This document shows positions 33,080 through 42,066 of a stretch of DNA of 64,000 bases, one piece after another (position 1 is the stretch's first letter; each line of letters begins with the position of its first letter). This DNA comes from JBMNPT01 sp050943735 (GTDB lineage: Bacteria; Bacillota; Clostridia; Oscillospirales; RGIG577). The DNA is taken from contig JBMNPT010000006.1 of the NCBI GenBank assembly GCA_050943735.1, positions 62,001 through 126,000 of the forward strand, read 5' to 3'. Both the position numbers and the translations under genes were made by a program. The notes beneath the pieces were generated by a model that was not told the origin of the DNA, did no database searches, and saw only the letters and a program-made list of their open reading frames with translations.

Positions 33080-34245
33080 GATTCCCAGAATTTATCCCGC
33101 TCCGCTTCTTGTTCTTTTTGCCGGCGTATTAAATTCCGGCGCATCACATTGCGGCGCACCAATGTATAAAAGGTGGCAAACAGAGGAATCCCCAGCACCA
33201 TACCCGCAAAGCCAAACAGATTACCACCAATGATGATGGCCAGCATCACGTAAATGCCCCGCAGTCCCAGAGAGGTTCCCACCACTCTGGGATAGATCAC
33301 ATTGCCTTCAAACTGCTGCAGACAGATGATGAACACAATAAACCAAAGCGCCTGTATGGGAGAGGTGATGCAAATGAGAAATGCGCCAATGGCCGCACCA
33401 ATAAAAGCCCCAAACATGGGAATAAGACCGGTAGCCCCCACAAATACACTGATGATAAGAGCATAGGGAAAACGAAACAGACTCATGCCCACAAAGCACA
33501 ATCCACCAATAATAAACGCCTCAATCACCTGGCCAGTGATATACTTTTCAAAACAGCTGTTGGTGATATATGTGACCTCCAGAATCCACTGCCGCTGGCG
33601 ACGGGGCAGATAGGCATTCATAATAGAACGCAGTACATTGGCAATGCGTTCTTTACTGGCCAGCATATAAATGGAAAGAATAATGGCCAGCACCATAGTG
33701 GTCACATGGGAGGTAATACTGGATATCATCTCAATGACCTTAGGCACGCCATTGCTAATGCTCTCGGTGATGGCAGTGAGGATTTCCCGCCAATACTGAT
33801 TGATGGAATTCACCACTTGGGCGGACAAATCCCAATCTTCCAACAACTTGGGAATCCACACTGTCACTTGGTTGATAAAGACATACATACTCTCTACCAA
33901 ACCTCTGGCGCTGACTAGAATTTGAGGCACCACAAACCGGAGAATACAAGCCAGCACCGCTGAAACCACTACAAAAGTGGCCAAAATGGACACACTGCGA
34001 ATGGCTCCCTCTTTCTTTTCCCCATGAAACCGTGCAAACAAAGGACGTACTGCTTTTTGTTCCAGCCATTTCATGGGCAGATTGAGCACATAGGCAATGA
34101 AAAAGCCCAATACAATGGGATAAGAGACTGACAGCACATAGCTGGCCACACCAGAAAACTGCGAAAGATTGCTGAGCGCCAGATACAGCACAATTGCATA
34201 AGTCGCCACAATGATATAGCGCAGGACACTTTTTACAAGATCCAT
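33076..34245 (-). CDS. AI-2E family transporter / YtvI-PerM-like membrane protein
   Basis: 389 residues with about eight helices, and the family core FIGAAIGAFLICI, GNVIYPRVVGTSLGLRGIYVMLAIIIGG (seen as IYPRVVGTSLGL). This superfamily includes AI-2 exporter TqsA, Na+/H+ antiporters and sporulation YtvI; the substrate is not readable. I start at the ATG at 34245; the ORF reaches 34290, but that codon overlaps the -10 element. Its stop overlaps the lar promoter. Confidence 0.83.
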   Translation of the reverse strand: MDLVKSVLRYIIVATYAIVLYLALSNLSQFSGVASYVLSVSYPIVLGFFIAYVLNLPMKWLEQKAVRPLFARFHGEKKEGAIRSVSILATFVVVSAVLACILRFVVPQILVSARGLVESMYVFINQVTVWIPKLLEDWDLSAQVVNSINQYWREILTAITESISNGVPKVIEMISSITSHVTTMVLAIILSIYMLASKERIANVLRSIMNAYLPRRQRQWILEVTYITNSCFEKYITGQVIEAFIIGGLCFVGMSLFRFPYALIISVFVGATGLIPMFGAFIGAAIGAFLICITSPIQALWFIVFIICLQQFEGNVIYPRVVGTSLGLRGIYVMLAIIIGGNLFGFAGMVLGIPLFATFYTLVRRNVMRRNLIRRQKEQEAERDKFWES

Positions 34246-34288
34246 AGTTTCACCCAATCCTTTATTGTTGTTTCCCTTATTATTTCCC

Positions 34289-34317
34289 ATTGTATCCTAA
34301 AAAAAGAGGTTTGGCAA
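34289..34317 (-). promoter_or_regulatory. promoter embedded in the typA terminator
   Basis: Minus strand: TTGCCA, 17-bp spacer, TACAAT. The -35 hexamer lies in the loop and 3' arm of the typA terminator hairpin, and the T-run of that terminator is in the spacer. Confidence 0.62.
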
Positions 34318-34331
34318 CGCCAAACCTCTTT
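34296..34331 (-). terminator. terminator of typA
   Basis: Minus strand AAAGAGGTTTGGC-GTT-GCCAAACCTCTTTTTTT, 4 bp after the typA stop; strong and nearly symmetric. Confidence 0.9.
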
Positions 34332-34335
34332 CTCA

Positions 34336-36174
34336 TTATGCCTTTTGATTTTTCTTTTTGCTCTCCGCGCGCAGACGCTCCGCCTTGTCCAAAATCCGCT
34401 TGCGGATGCGCAGGCTCTTGGGGGTCACCTCAATCAGTTCATCATCGGTGATAAACTCAATGCACTGCTCCAAACTCATATTCAGGGGAGGAGTCAGCCG
34501 CAGCGCGTCATCACTGCCGGAAGCTCGGGTATTGGTCAGGTGCTTAGTCTTGCACACGTTGACAATGATATCCTCATTTTTGGGAGAGGCACCAATGACC
34601 ATTCCTTCGTAAACAGGGGTGCCCGGTCCAATAAACAGAGTGCCACGTTCCTGGGCATTGTACAGACCATAGGTCACCGCTTCTCCCGCCTCAAAGGCCA
34701 CCAGAGAACCCTGGCTGCGGGTGGGAATCTCTCCCTTATAGGGCTGATAGCTATCAAATACCGAATTGAGGATGCCCTCGCCCTTGGTATCGGTCATAAA
34801 TTCGCTGCGGTAGCCAAACAGGCCCCGGGAAGGAATCAAAAATTCTATCTTCATCCGGGCGCCGTCGCCGATGGGCGCCATGCTCAGCAGTTCTCCCTTT
34901 CGGCTGCCCATTTTTTCCATGACGCTGCCCATAAAATCACTGGGCACGTCAATCACCACTTTTTCCATAGGCTCGCACTTGACTCCGTCCACTTCACTGT
35001 ACAGCACACGGGGCGTGCTCACCTGGAATTCATAGCCTTCCCGGCGCATGGTTTCAATGAGAATGGACAGATGCATTTCACCTCGTCCTGCCACCAGGAA
35101 GCTGTCGGTGGAGTCGGTGTCACTCACCCGCAGGGATACATCCTTGAGCAGCTCTCTCTGCAGCCGGTCCCGAATGTGCCGGGAGGTCACCCATTTGCCC
35201 TCCTTGCCGGCGAAGGGGGAGTTGTTTACCGAGAAGGTCATCTCCATGGTGGGCTGGGTGATCTTTACAAAGGGCAGCGGAGTCACATCATTGCTGTCGC
35301 AGATGGTTTCGCCAATGGTCACCTTTTCCAGACCGGAAATGGTGACGATATCCCCCACCTTGGCCTCTTCCACCGGTACCCGGCTCAGACCCTGAATCTG
35401 GTAAATGCTGGTGATACGACCCTTATAGGGCTGGGTGCGGTTGTGGAAGTCGCACACCATCACATCCTGGTTGAGCTTCACCCGTCCCCGTTCAATCTTG
35501 CCGATGGCGATACGGCCCACAAACTTGTTGTAGTCAATGGAGGATACCAGCATCTGCAGCGGTGCGTTTTCATCCCCCTGGGGCGGATCAATGTGCTCCA
35601 GAATTTTATCAAACAACGGCTTGAGGTCAGTGCCCTTGTGATCGGGACTGTAGGATGCGATGCCCTCACGTCCGGAACAGTACACCACCGGAGAATCAAT
35701 CTGCTCATCGGTGGCATTGAGCTCCATCAGCAGCTCCAACACTTCATCTTCAATTTCATACAGCCGGGCATCAGGACGGTCGATCTTGTTGACCACCACA
35801 ATCACCTTATGGCCCAGTTCCAATGCCTTCTGCAGCACAAACCGAGTCTGGGGCATACAGCCTTCGAAGGCGTCTACCAACAGCAATACGCCATCCACCA
35901 TCTTGAGGATTCGCTCCACTTCCCCGCCGAAATCCGCGTGTCCGGGAGTGTCGATGATGTTAATTTTCACACCATTGTACATACAGGAGGTATTTTTTGC
36001 CAGAATGGTAATGCCCCGCTCTCGCTCAATGTCCCCACTGTCCATCACGCGATCGTCTACCTGCTGGTTCTCCCGAAAAGCACCGCCCTGCTTCAGCATC
36101 TCATCCACCAGTGTGGTCTTGCCGTGGTCTACGTGGGCGATGATGGCCACATTTCTCAAATCTTCTCTAATCAA
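34336..36174 (-). CDS. typA: translational GTPase TypA/BipA
   Basis: A 612-residue ribosome-binding GTPase needed for 50S assembly and stress or cold adaptation. G-domain motifs AHVDHGKTTLVDEML, RGITILAKN, DTPGHADFGGEVER and NKIDRPDAR are visible, then EF-G-like domains and the TypA-specific C-terminal domain. The start is a TTG at 36174, 8 nt after AGGAG. Upstream, TATAAT (36226-36231, minus) is a possible -10 without a convincing -35. Confidence 0.96.
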   Translation of the reverse strand: MIREDLRNVAIIAHVDHGKTTLVDEMLKQGGAFRENQQVDDRVMDSGDIERERGITILAKNTSCMYNGVKINIIDTPGHADFGGEVERILKMVDGVLLLVDAFEGCMPQTRFVLQKALELGHKVIVVVNKIDRPDARLYEIEDEVLELLMELNATDEQIDSPVVYCSGREGIASYSPDHKGTDLKPLFDKILEHIDPPQGDENAPLQMLVSSIDYNKFVGRIAIGKIERGRVKLNQDVMVCDFHNRTQPYKGRITSIYQIQGLSRVPVEEAKVGDIVTISGLEKVTIGETICDSNDVTPLPFVKITQPTMEMTFSVNNSPFAGKEGKWVTSRHIRDRLQRELLKDVSLRVSDTDSTDSFLVAGRGEMHLSILIETMRREGYEFQVSTPRVLYSEVDGVKCEPMEKVVIDVPSDFMGSVMEKMGSRKGELLSMAPIGDGARMKIEFLIPSRGLFGYRSEFMTDTKGEGILNSVFDSYQPYKGEIPTRSQGSLVAFEAGEAVTYGLYNAQERGTLFIGPGTPVYEGMVIGASPKNEDIIVNVCKTKHLTNTRASGSDDALRLTPPLNMSLEQCIEFITDDELIEVTPKSLRIRKRILDKAERLRAESKKKNQKA

Positions 36175-36331
36175 GCAAATTACTCCTTTTGGCTCTCATT
36201 TCACCGATTTCTCACATACCTTACTATTATAGGGCAAGAACCGTCAAAAATCTATGGCTGTTCTCCACAAGATTCACCCGAAAAATCCCATTGCCCCTTG
36301 TCGTCCTCCTGCAATGGAAAGATCAAACACC

Positions 36332-36360
36332 AAAAAAGACAGGCAAATGCCTGTCTTTTT
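36332..36360 (-). terminator. terminator of the GT28 glycosyltransferase gene
   Basis: AAAAAGACAGGCA-TTT-TGCCTGTCTTTTT (minus strand), a symmetric hairpin with A and T tails. It lies 5 bp after the stop. Confidence 0.88.
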
Positions 36361-36365
36361 CCTTT

Positions 36366-37496
36366 TTATTTATGCTGTTTTTTCTCCATAACCCTCTCCA
36401 CCAGAAAATCGCAGATACGCTGAGAGGCGTTTTTCTTGCCCAGTTCCCGGATGTTGCGCCGCAGATTTTCCAGATGAAATCCATCCCCAAACAGGGTATA
36501 GACCGCTTCATCCACCGGATAGGTTCTGGTAGCATACATGGCCAATTGGTTATTCAGCAGGAATTCCACATTGCGCTCCTCCTGCCCTGGAATGGGATTG
36601 ACCATAATCATGGGCAGTTCCTTGGCCAGCGCTTCACTGCTGGTAATGCCGCCTGGTTTAGTGATGATACAATCCGCCGCATCCATCATCACATCCACAT
36701 TGTTCACATAACCAAAAATCCGAAAGTCTTTATGCAATTCCATAGCAGAAATCTTCCGGTACATCTCCTTGTTGTTACCGCATACCACCAGTCCCTGAAA
36801 ATCCATATCCAGTTCGTCCAGCTTTTCAATGGAACGGTCAATTTTTCCAAAGCCCATGGACCCGCTCATCACCAGCAGCGTCTTTTTGTCCTCTGCCAGT
36901 CCCAATGCCCTGCGGGCTTCCCGCTGATCCATTTTGGTGGAAAATTTGGGGTGAATGGGAATCCCAAAAGGCAGCATTTTGGCATCATCCAGATGCTTGC
37001 GCCGCAGCTGAATCCCCATCAGTTCACTGGCTGTCACATAATAGTCCAGATGCTGGGTATTTTCCCAGAAGGGGTGAATGGTGAAATCGGTCAGCACTCC
37101 CACTGTAATGGCATCCAGCCGGTCCTTGCGCTTCAGAGAGTCAATGATTACCGCGGGAAATGGGTGGGTACACACAATGATATCCGGCGCGCAGTCATCG
37201 ATGAAATCCCGCAATTCGTGGGTGAGGATGTGGCTGGTGAGATTGGTCATGGACATGCGATGGGCCGGAGTGGTTTTCCGGTCTGCAAAGTGATACACCT
37301 TGCCGAAGGCCTTGGGCATATATGCGGTGGAAACCAGATATCCCTTGTCCACCATCTCCTTGAGGATGGGAGAGGCATACTCCAGGGTATCCACTGTGGT
37401 ACAGCTGTGGCCCAGCTCATGAAAACGGGCTTCCAGTGCCTGTGCAGTGGCGTGATGACCCTGCCCGGCTGTAATAGACATGAGTAAAACCCTCAT
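36366..37496 (-). CDS. GT28-family diacylglycerol glycosyltransferase (UgtP/MGDG-synthase-like)
   Basis: A 376-residue GT-B enzyme with the N-terminal domain of monogalactosyl-diacylglycerol synthases (MSITAGQGHHATAQALE, then YHFADRK) and a MurG-like C-terminal domain (LVMSGSMGFGKID, ITKPGGITSSEALAKELPMI in pieces). It would add glucose or galactose to diacylglycerol, making membrane glycolipids and possibly lipoteichoic-acid anchors. The ATG at 37496 follows AGGAGG; the upstream ORF extension covers the promoter. Confidence 0.85.
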   Translation of the reverse strand: MRVLLMSITAGQGHHATAQALEARFHELGHSCTTVDTLEYASPILKEMVDKGYLVSTAYMPKAFGKVYHFADRKTTPAHRMSMTNLTSHILTHELRDFIDDCAPDIIVCTHPFPAVIIDSLKRKDRLDAITVGVLTDFTIHPFWENTQHLDYYVTASELMGIQLRRKHLDDAKMLPFGIPIHPKFSTKMDQREARRALGLAEDKKTLLVMSGSMGFGKIDRSIEKLDELDMDFQGLVVCGNNKEMYRKISAMELHKDFRIFGYVNNVDVMMDAADCIITKPGGITSSEALAKELPMIMVNPIPGQEERNVEFLLNNQLAMYATRTYPVDEAVYTLFGDGFHLENLRRNIRELGKKNASQRICDFLVERVMEKKQHK

Positions 37497-37545
37497 GGTA
37501 GTTCCTCCTGCAAATTGATTGCTGTTTTGTTGATTCTTGGCTTTT

Positions 37546-37574
37546 ATTGTACCACACTTTTCTCCGCTTTTCCA
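37546..37574 (-). promoter_or_regulatory. extended -10 promoter of the GT28 gene
   Basis: Minus strand: TGGAAA, 17-bp spacer ending in TGTGG, TACAAT. The element AAAGTGTGG occurs twice about 21 bp apart across it. Confidence 0.6.
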
Positions 37575-37709
37575 CACTTTCCTCCTGCAGGTCCTTTGCC
37601 GGCTCACTTTGGGCAATTTACCTATTTATATTTGCCCATATTTGTCATATAATAGATTTTATGAATGATGACAGATTGGATTTTCCATCAATATATAGGG
37701 GGAAGCGTT

Positions 37710-39089
37710 TTGAATAAGACCTTGAGCAATTACCTCACCGAGGTACGGCATGTGCATTTTATCGGGATCGGCGGCATCAGTATGAGTGCCCTGGCCTTCA
37801 TCCTGTGCAACAAAGGCTATATTGTGTCCGGCTCGGACATTCGGGAAAGTGATCTCACCCGGCGTCTGCGGGAAAAGGGCGCAGCAGTATACATTGGCCA
37901 CCGTCCTGAAAACATCCAGGGCGCGCAGGTGGTCATCAACACCGCCGCTGTCAAAGAAGACAATGCGGAGATGAAAGCCGCCCGGGCCGCCGGTATTCCC
38001 ATCTTTGAGCGTGCGGTACTGCTGGGCGCCATTATGAAGCAATACGGCTATCCCATCGCCATTGCGGGCACCCATGGCAAAACCACCACCACCGCCATGA
38101 CCTCTGAAATCCTGCTGGCGGCGGGCAAAGACCCCTCCTGCCTGGTAGGTGGTCAGCTCTCCACCATCGGCGGCAATGTCCGTATCGGCCAGAGTGATTA
38201 CCTGGTGTGCGAAGCCTGCGAGTATGTGGACAGCTTTCTCAATTTTTATCCCCGCATTTCGGTGATTCTCAACATCGACAACGACCATCTGGACTACTTC
38301 CAGAATCTGGACAACATCAAGCGTTCTTTCTTCAAATTTGTCACCCTCACCGGGCGGGATGGCTTCTGTGTGGCCAACGGCGATGACCCCAACACCATGG
38401 AAGTGGTCTCCGATGCCCTGCCCAAGGTGATCACCTATGGTGTGGAAAACGACTCCTGTGATGTAGTGGCCCGCAACATCAAAAAGAGCGACACCGCCCT
38501 CTTTGCCTATGATCTTTATATCCATGGGGAATTCCAGTGCGAAATCCATCTGAACGTACCCGGCCGGCACAACATCTCCAACTCTCTGGCCGCAGCTGCC
38601 TGCGCCTATCTGCTGGATGTGGAACCCGCTTCCATTGCCGCCGGACTTAACAACTTCCACGGCACCAAGCGCCGTTTTGAGTACATTGGCCGCTACCGGG
38701 AAGCCACCATCGTGGACGATTACGCTCATCACCCCACTGAGATTGCCGCCACCCTGCGCGCGGCCAAAGATCTCCACTATCGCCGGGTGATCTGCCTGTT
38801 CCAGCCCCACACCTACACCCGCACCATCGCTCTGATGGATGAGTTTGCCCAGGCATTGTCCCTGTGCGATCAGTGCATTGTGGCGGATGTATACGCCGCC
38901 CGGGAGCAGCGTCCCCAGGGGTTCACTTGCCAGACATTGGCCGACCGCATCCCCGGCAGTCTGTTCCTGGACAGCTTTGATAAAATCCGCACCTGGTTGG
39001 ATCAAAATCTTGAGCCCGACGATCTGGTGCTCACCATGGGTGCCGGCGACATCTGTACGCTCGCCTACAGCCTGTGTCAGCCCTCTTAA
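37710..39089 (+). CDS. murC: UDP-N-acetylmuramate--L-alanine ligase MurC
   Basis: A 459-residue Mur ligase that adds L-Ala to UDP-MurNAc. Motifs: HFIGIGGISMSALA (UDP site), AGTHGKTTTTAMTSEIL (P-loop), CEACEYVDSFL, NIDNDHLDYF, GRHNISNSLAAAACAY and DDYAHHPTEI. The start is a TTG at 37710 after GGGGGAAGCG. A TATAAT lies at 37648-37653, divergent from the GT28 promoter. Single gene closed by a terminator. Confidence 0.96.
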   Translation: MNKTLSNYLTEVRHVHFIGIGGISMSALAFILCNKGYIVSGSDIRESDLTRRLREKGAAVYIGHRPENIQGAQVVINTAAVKEDNAEMKAARAAGIPIFERAVLLGAIMKQYGYPIAIAGTHGKTTTTAMTSEILLAAGKDPSCLVGGQLSTIGGNVRIGQSDYLVCEACEYVDSFLNFYPRISVILNIDNDHLDYFQNLDNIKRSFFKFVTLTGRDGFCVANGDDPNTMEVVSDALPKVITYGVENDSCDVVARNIKKSDTALFAYDLYIHGEFQCEIHLNVPGRHNISNSLAAAACAYLLDVEPASIAAGLNNFHGTKRRFEYIGRYREATIVDDYAHHPTEIAATLRAAKDLHYRRVICLFQPHTYTRTIALMDEFAQALSLCDQCIVADVYAAREQRPQGFTCQTLADRIPGSLFLDSFDKIRTWLDQNLEPDDLVLTMGAGDICTLAYSLCQPS

Positions 39090-39100
39090 CCTGCTTATAA

Positions 39101-39126
39101 GCCCCGCCAGCCGGCGGGGCTTTTTT
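39101..39126 (+). terminator. rho-independent terminator after murC
   Basis: GCCCCGCC-AGCC-GGCGGGGC followed by TTTTTT. Confidence 0.92.
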
Positions 39127-39156
39127 ACTGCTCACAAAAAATTTACAATTCCCCTA

Positions 39157-39185
39157 TTGATTTTTGCCTCACCCCGGGCTATGAT
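39157..39185 (+). promoter_or_regulatory. sigma-A promoter of htpG
   Basis: TTGATT at 39157-39162, 17-bp spacer, TATGAT at 39180-39185, directly followed by the CIRCE operator. Confidence 0.8.
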
Positions 39186-39192
39186 AATAGTG

Positions 39193-39219
39193 TTAGCACT
39201 CATCACTATTGAGTGCTAA
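39193..39219 (+). promoter_or_regulatory. CIRCE operator (HrcA binding site)
   Basis: TTAGCACTC, 9 bp, GAGTGCTAA: an exact match to the CIRCE consensus. It starts 8 bp after the -10, at the expected transcription start of htpG. Confidence 0.96.
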
Positions 39220-39260
39220 TTCTATCCCTTGCATTATTATAATACCGAGGTGTTTTGATT

Positions 39261-41147
39261 ATGGAAAAACAACAGTTCAAAGCGGAATCCAAGCGTCTGC
39301 TGGATTTGATGATCAACTCCATCTATACCCACAAGGAAATCTTCCTGCGGGAACTCATCAGCAACGCCAGTGACGCCACCGACAAGCTCTACTACAACGC
39401 GCTGCAAGACGGCAACACCGGCCTCGACCGGGATGCTCTGTCCATTGAGATCAAGCCGGATGCCCAGGCCCGTACCCTCACCATCACCGACCATGGCTGC
39501 GGCATGACCCGGGAAGAGCTGGAAAACAATCTGGGCACCATTGCCCAGAGCGGCTCTCTGGCCTTCAAGCAACAGCACGACGCCCAGGAGGACATCGACA
39601 TCATCGGCCAGTTCGGCGTGGGCTTTTACTCCGCCTTCATGGTGAGTAAACATGTACAGGTGTGCACCCGGTCCGAAGGCGACGGACAGGCCTGGTGTTG
39701 GGAATCGGACGGTGCGGACGGCTTTACCATCACTCCCTGTGAAAAGGCCGATGTAGGCAGTACCATCACCCTCACCCTCAAGGACAACAGCGACGAGGAA
39801 AACTACGACGAGTTCTTGGACACCTGGCATTTGCAGGAGCTGGTGCGGAAGTACTCCGACTACATCCGCTACCCCATCCGCATGGATGTGACCCGCAGCC
39901 GCAAAAAAGAAGGCACCGAAAATGAATACGAGGATTACACCGTCACCGAAACTCTCAACTCCATGGTCCCCATCTGGAAAAAATCCAAAGATCAGGTGAC
40001 AGATGAGGAATACAACCAGTTTTACAAGGAAAAGTTCTTTGACTTTGAGGACCCGCTGCGAATCATCCACAGCAGCACCGAAGGCACCGCCACTTATAAC
40101 GCCCTGCTTTTTGTGCCCTCCCGTCCTCCCTACAACTACTATTCCAAGGACTTCGAGAAAGGCCTGCAGCTCTATGCCAGCGGTGTGCTCATCATGGACC
40201 GCTGCAGCGATCTGCTGCCCGATTATTTCAGCTTTGTGCGAGGACTGGTGGACTCTCAGGACCTCTCCCTCAACATCTCCCGTGAAATGCTGCAGCATGA
40301 CCGCCAGTTGAAGCTCATTGCCTCCAGCCTGGAAAAGAAAATCAAAAACGAGCTGACCTCCATGCTGAAAAATGACCGGGAAACCTATGAAAAATTCTTC
40401 CGCAGTTTTGGTCTGCAGCTGAAGTTCGGCGTTTACTCCAACTACGGTGTCAAAAAAGACCTGCTGCAGGATCTGCTGCTGTTCGCCTCCTCCCATGGCG
40501 ACGGTCTGACCACCCTGCAGGAATATGTGGACCGGATGCCCGAGGGACAAAAGGCCATTTACTATGCCTGCGGCAGCTCCGCCGCTCAGATCGGCAGTCT
40601 GCCTCAGATTGAGCTGCTGCGGGACAAGGGGTATGAAGTGCTCTACCTCACCGACGATGTGGATGAATTTGCCCTCAAGGTGATGAACACCTACAAGGAA
40701 AAGCCCTTCCAGTCAGCAGCGGACGGCGATTTGGGACTGGAGAGCGAAGAGGAAAAGAAAGAGGCAGAAAATCAGACCCAACAGCATCAGGAATTGCTGG
40801 ACTGCATGAAGCAGGCACTGGAGGACAAGGTGACGGCGGTGCGTCTGTCCACCCGGCTCAAGAGTCACCCCGTGTGTCTCTCCGCCCAGGGGGAGATCTC
40901 CCTGGAAATGGAAAAGGTATTGGGAGCCATGCCAGGCAACAACGCTCCGGTCAAGGCCCAGCGGGTGCTGGAACTCAACCCCTCCCATCCCCTGTTCCAT
41001 ACCCTGTGCGACCTGTATGAAAAAGATCGTGAAAAACTCAAAACCTATGCCTCCATCCTGTACAACCAGGCGATGCTCATTGAGGGATTTCCCATTGAAG
41101 ACCCTGTGGCGTACAGCAACGCAGTATACAGCTTGATGGGTGAGTAA
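39261..41147 (+). CDS. htpG: molecular chaperone HtpG (Hsp90)
   Basis: A 628-residue Hsp90. The N-terminal GHKL ATPase has motifs IYTHKEIFLRELISNASDA (in part), ITDHGCGMTREELENNLGTIA and GQFGVGFYSAFMV. The middle domain has NISREMLQ. The C-terminal dimerisation domain has the SHPVCLSA and LELNPSHPL elements. The ATG at 39261 is 8 nt after GAGGTG. It is controlled by CIRCE/HrcA, so heat shock should induce it directly. Confidence 0.97.
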   Translation: MEKQQFKAESKRLLDLMINSIYTHKEIFLRELISNASDATDKLYYNALQDGNTGLDRDALSIEIKPDAQARTLTITDHGCGMTREELENNLGTIAQSGSLAFKQQHDAQEDIDIIGQFGVGFYSAFMVSKHVQVCTRSEGDGQAWCWESDGADGFTITPCEKADVGSTITLTLKDNSDEENYDEFLDTWHLQELVRKYSDYIRYPIRMDVTRSRKKEGTENEYEDYTVTETLNSMVPIWKKSKDQVTDEEYNQFYKEKFFDFEDPLRIIHSSTEGTATYNALLFVPSRPPYNYYSKDFEKGLQLYASGVLIMDRCSDLLPDYFSFVRGLVDSQDLSLNISREMLQHDRQLKLIASSLEKKIKNELTSMLKNDRETYEKFFRSFGLQLKFGVYSNYGVKKDLLQDLLLFASSHGDGLTTLQEYVDRMPEGQKAIYYACGSSAAQIGSLPQIELLRDKGYEVLYLTDDVDEFALKVMNTYKEKPFQSAADGDLGLESEEEKKEAENQTQQHQELLDCMKQALEDKVTAVRLSTRLKSHPVCLSAQGEISLEMEKVLGAMPGNNAPVKAQRVLELNPSHPLFHTLCDLYEKDREKLKTYASILYNQAMLIEGFPIEDPVAYSNAVYSLMGE

Positions 41148-41156
41148 AACCTGTAC

Positions 41157-41191
41157 AAAAAAGCGGACAACCGTTGGTTGTCCGCTTTTTT
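41157..41191. terminator. bidirectional terminator between htpG and proC
   Basis: AAAAAAGCGGACAACC-GTT-GGTTGTCCGCTTTTTT, a long perfect stem between convergent genes. Confidence 0.93.
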
Positions 41192-41209
41192 CATTTGCAT
41201 CATTTCAAC

Positions 41210-42004
41210 TCACATACCCCGACACTTATCCGCACAGGCTTTCATGGCTTCCAGTACACTGCTGCGGAACCCCTTTTGCTCCAACACCCGTACTGCTTCG
41301 ATGGTGGTACCGGCCGGCGAGCAAACCATATCCTTGAGTTCTCCGGGATGACGCCCGGTTTCCAGTACCATTTTGGCGCTGCCCAGCACTGCCTGTGCGG
41401 CAAACTGGTACGCCATGGCTCGGGGCATCCCCTCCCGCACTGCGCCATCCGCCAGCGCCTCAATGAACAGATACACGTAAGCCGGCGAGCTGCCACTCAC
41501 CGCCACCACTGCGTCCATCATGGATTCCCCAATCACCGCGCACCGGCCACAACCTTCCAGCAGGCGGCACACCCCCTCCAGTTCCTCTGGCGTCACTCGG
41601 TCATTGGCACACACCGCGGTCATCCCCTCACTCACCATGGCAGGGGTATTGGGCATGGTGCGCACCAGTTTTACTGGACGGCCAAAAGCCTGCTCCAGCC
41701 GGTCCAACGTCCAGCCGGGTGCCATAGTCACCACTACGGCATCCTCCCGCACCACCGGGGCGATTTGGGCAATCACTGCCTCATACATCTGAGGCTTCAC
41801 CGCCAAAAACAGCACCTGAGCCCATTGGGCCACCTGGCAGTTGTCCCGGGTTCCATCCAAGCCAAACTCCTCCCGCATCATATCCAGCGCCGGCTGGGTG
41901 CGGTTGGAAACCAGCACATCTCCTGCCACAGCCCGTCCAGAGGAGAGGATTCCTCCCAAAATGGCCTTGCCCATATTTCCAGCACCGATCATTCCCAATT
42001 TCAT
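41210..42004 (-). CDS. proC: pyrroline-5-carboxylate reductase
   Basis: A 264-residue enzyme that reduces P5C to proline with NAD(P)H. The nucleotide site is GMIGAGNMGKAILGGIL, with VKPQMYEAV, MPNTPAMVSEGMTAV and the C-terminal GSSPAYVYLFIEALADGAV signature. The ATG at 42004 follows AGGTGGAGAG; the ORF extension to 42049 has no ribosome site. Confidence 0.95.
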   Translation of the reverse strand: MKLGMIGAGNMGKAILGGILSSGRAVAGDVLVSNRTQPALDMMREEFGLDGTRDNCQVAQWAQVLFLAVKPQMYEAVIAQIAPVVREDAVVVTMAPGWTLDRLEQAFGRPVKLVRTMPNTPAMVSEGMTAVCANDRVTPEELEGVCRLLEGCGRCAVIGESMMDAVVAVSGSSPAYVYLFIEALADGAVREGMPRAMAYQFAAQAVLGSAKMVLETGRHPGELKDMVCSPAGTTIEAVRVLEQKGFRSSVLEAMKACADKCRGM

Positions 42005-42066
42005 ATGCTCTCCACCTTTCCGCAAAATGCCGACAGCCCGCCTTACCAAGCCGGGCTGTTTCTCTC

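Noticed and set aside
34345..36423. 692-codon open frame on the plus strand
   Set aside because: Antisense to typA, a clear GTPase gene; codon-bias artefact.
42010..42062. Possible terminator between hemW and proC
   Set aside because: AGCCCG/CGGGCT can pair, but there is no T-run after it on the minus strand; not called.
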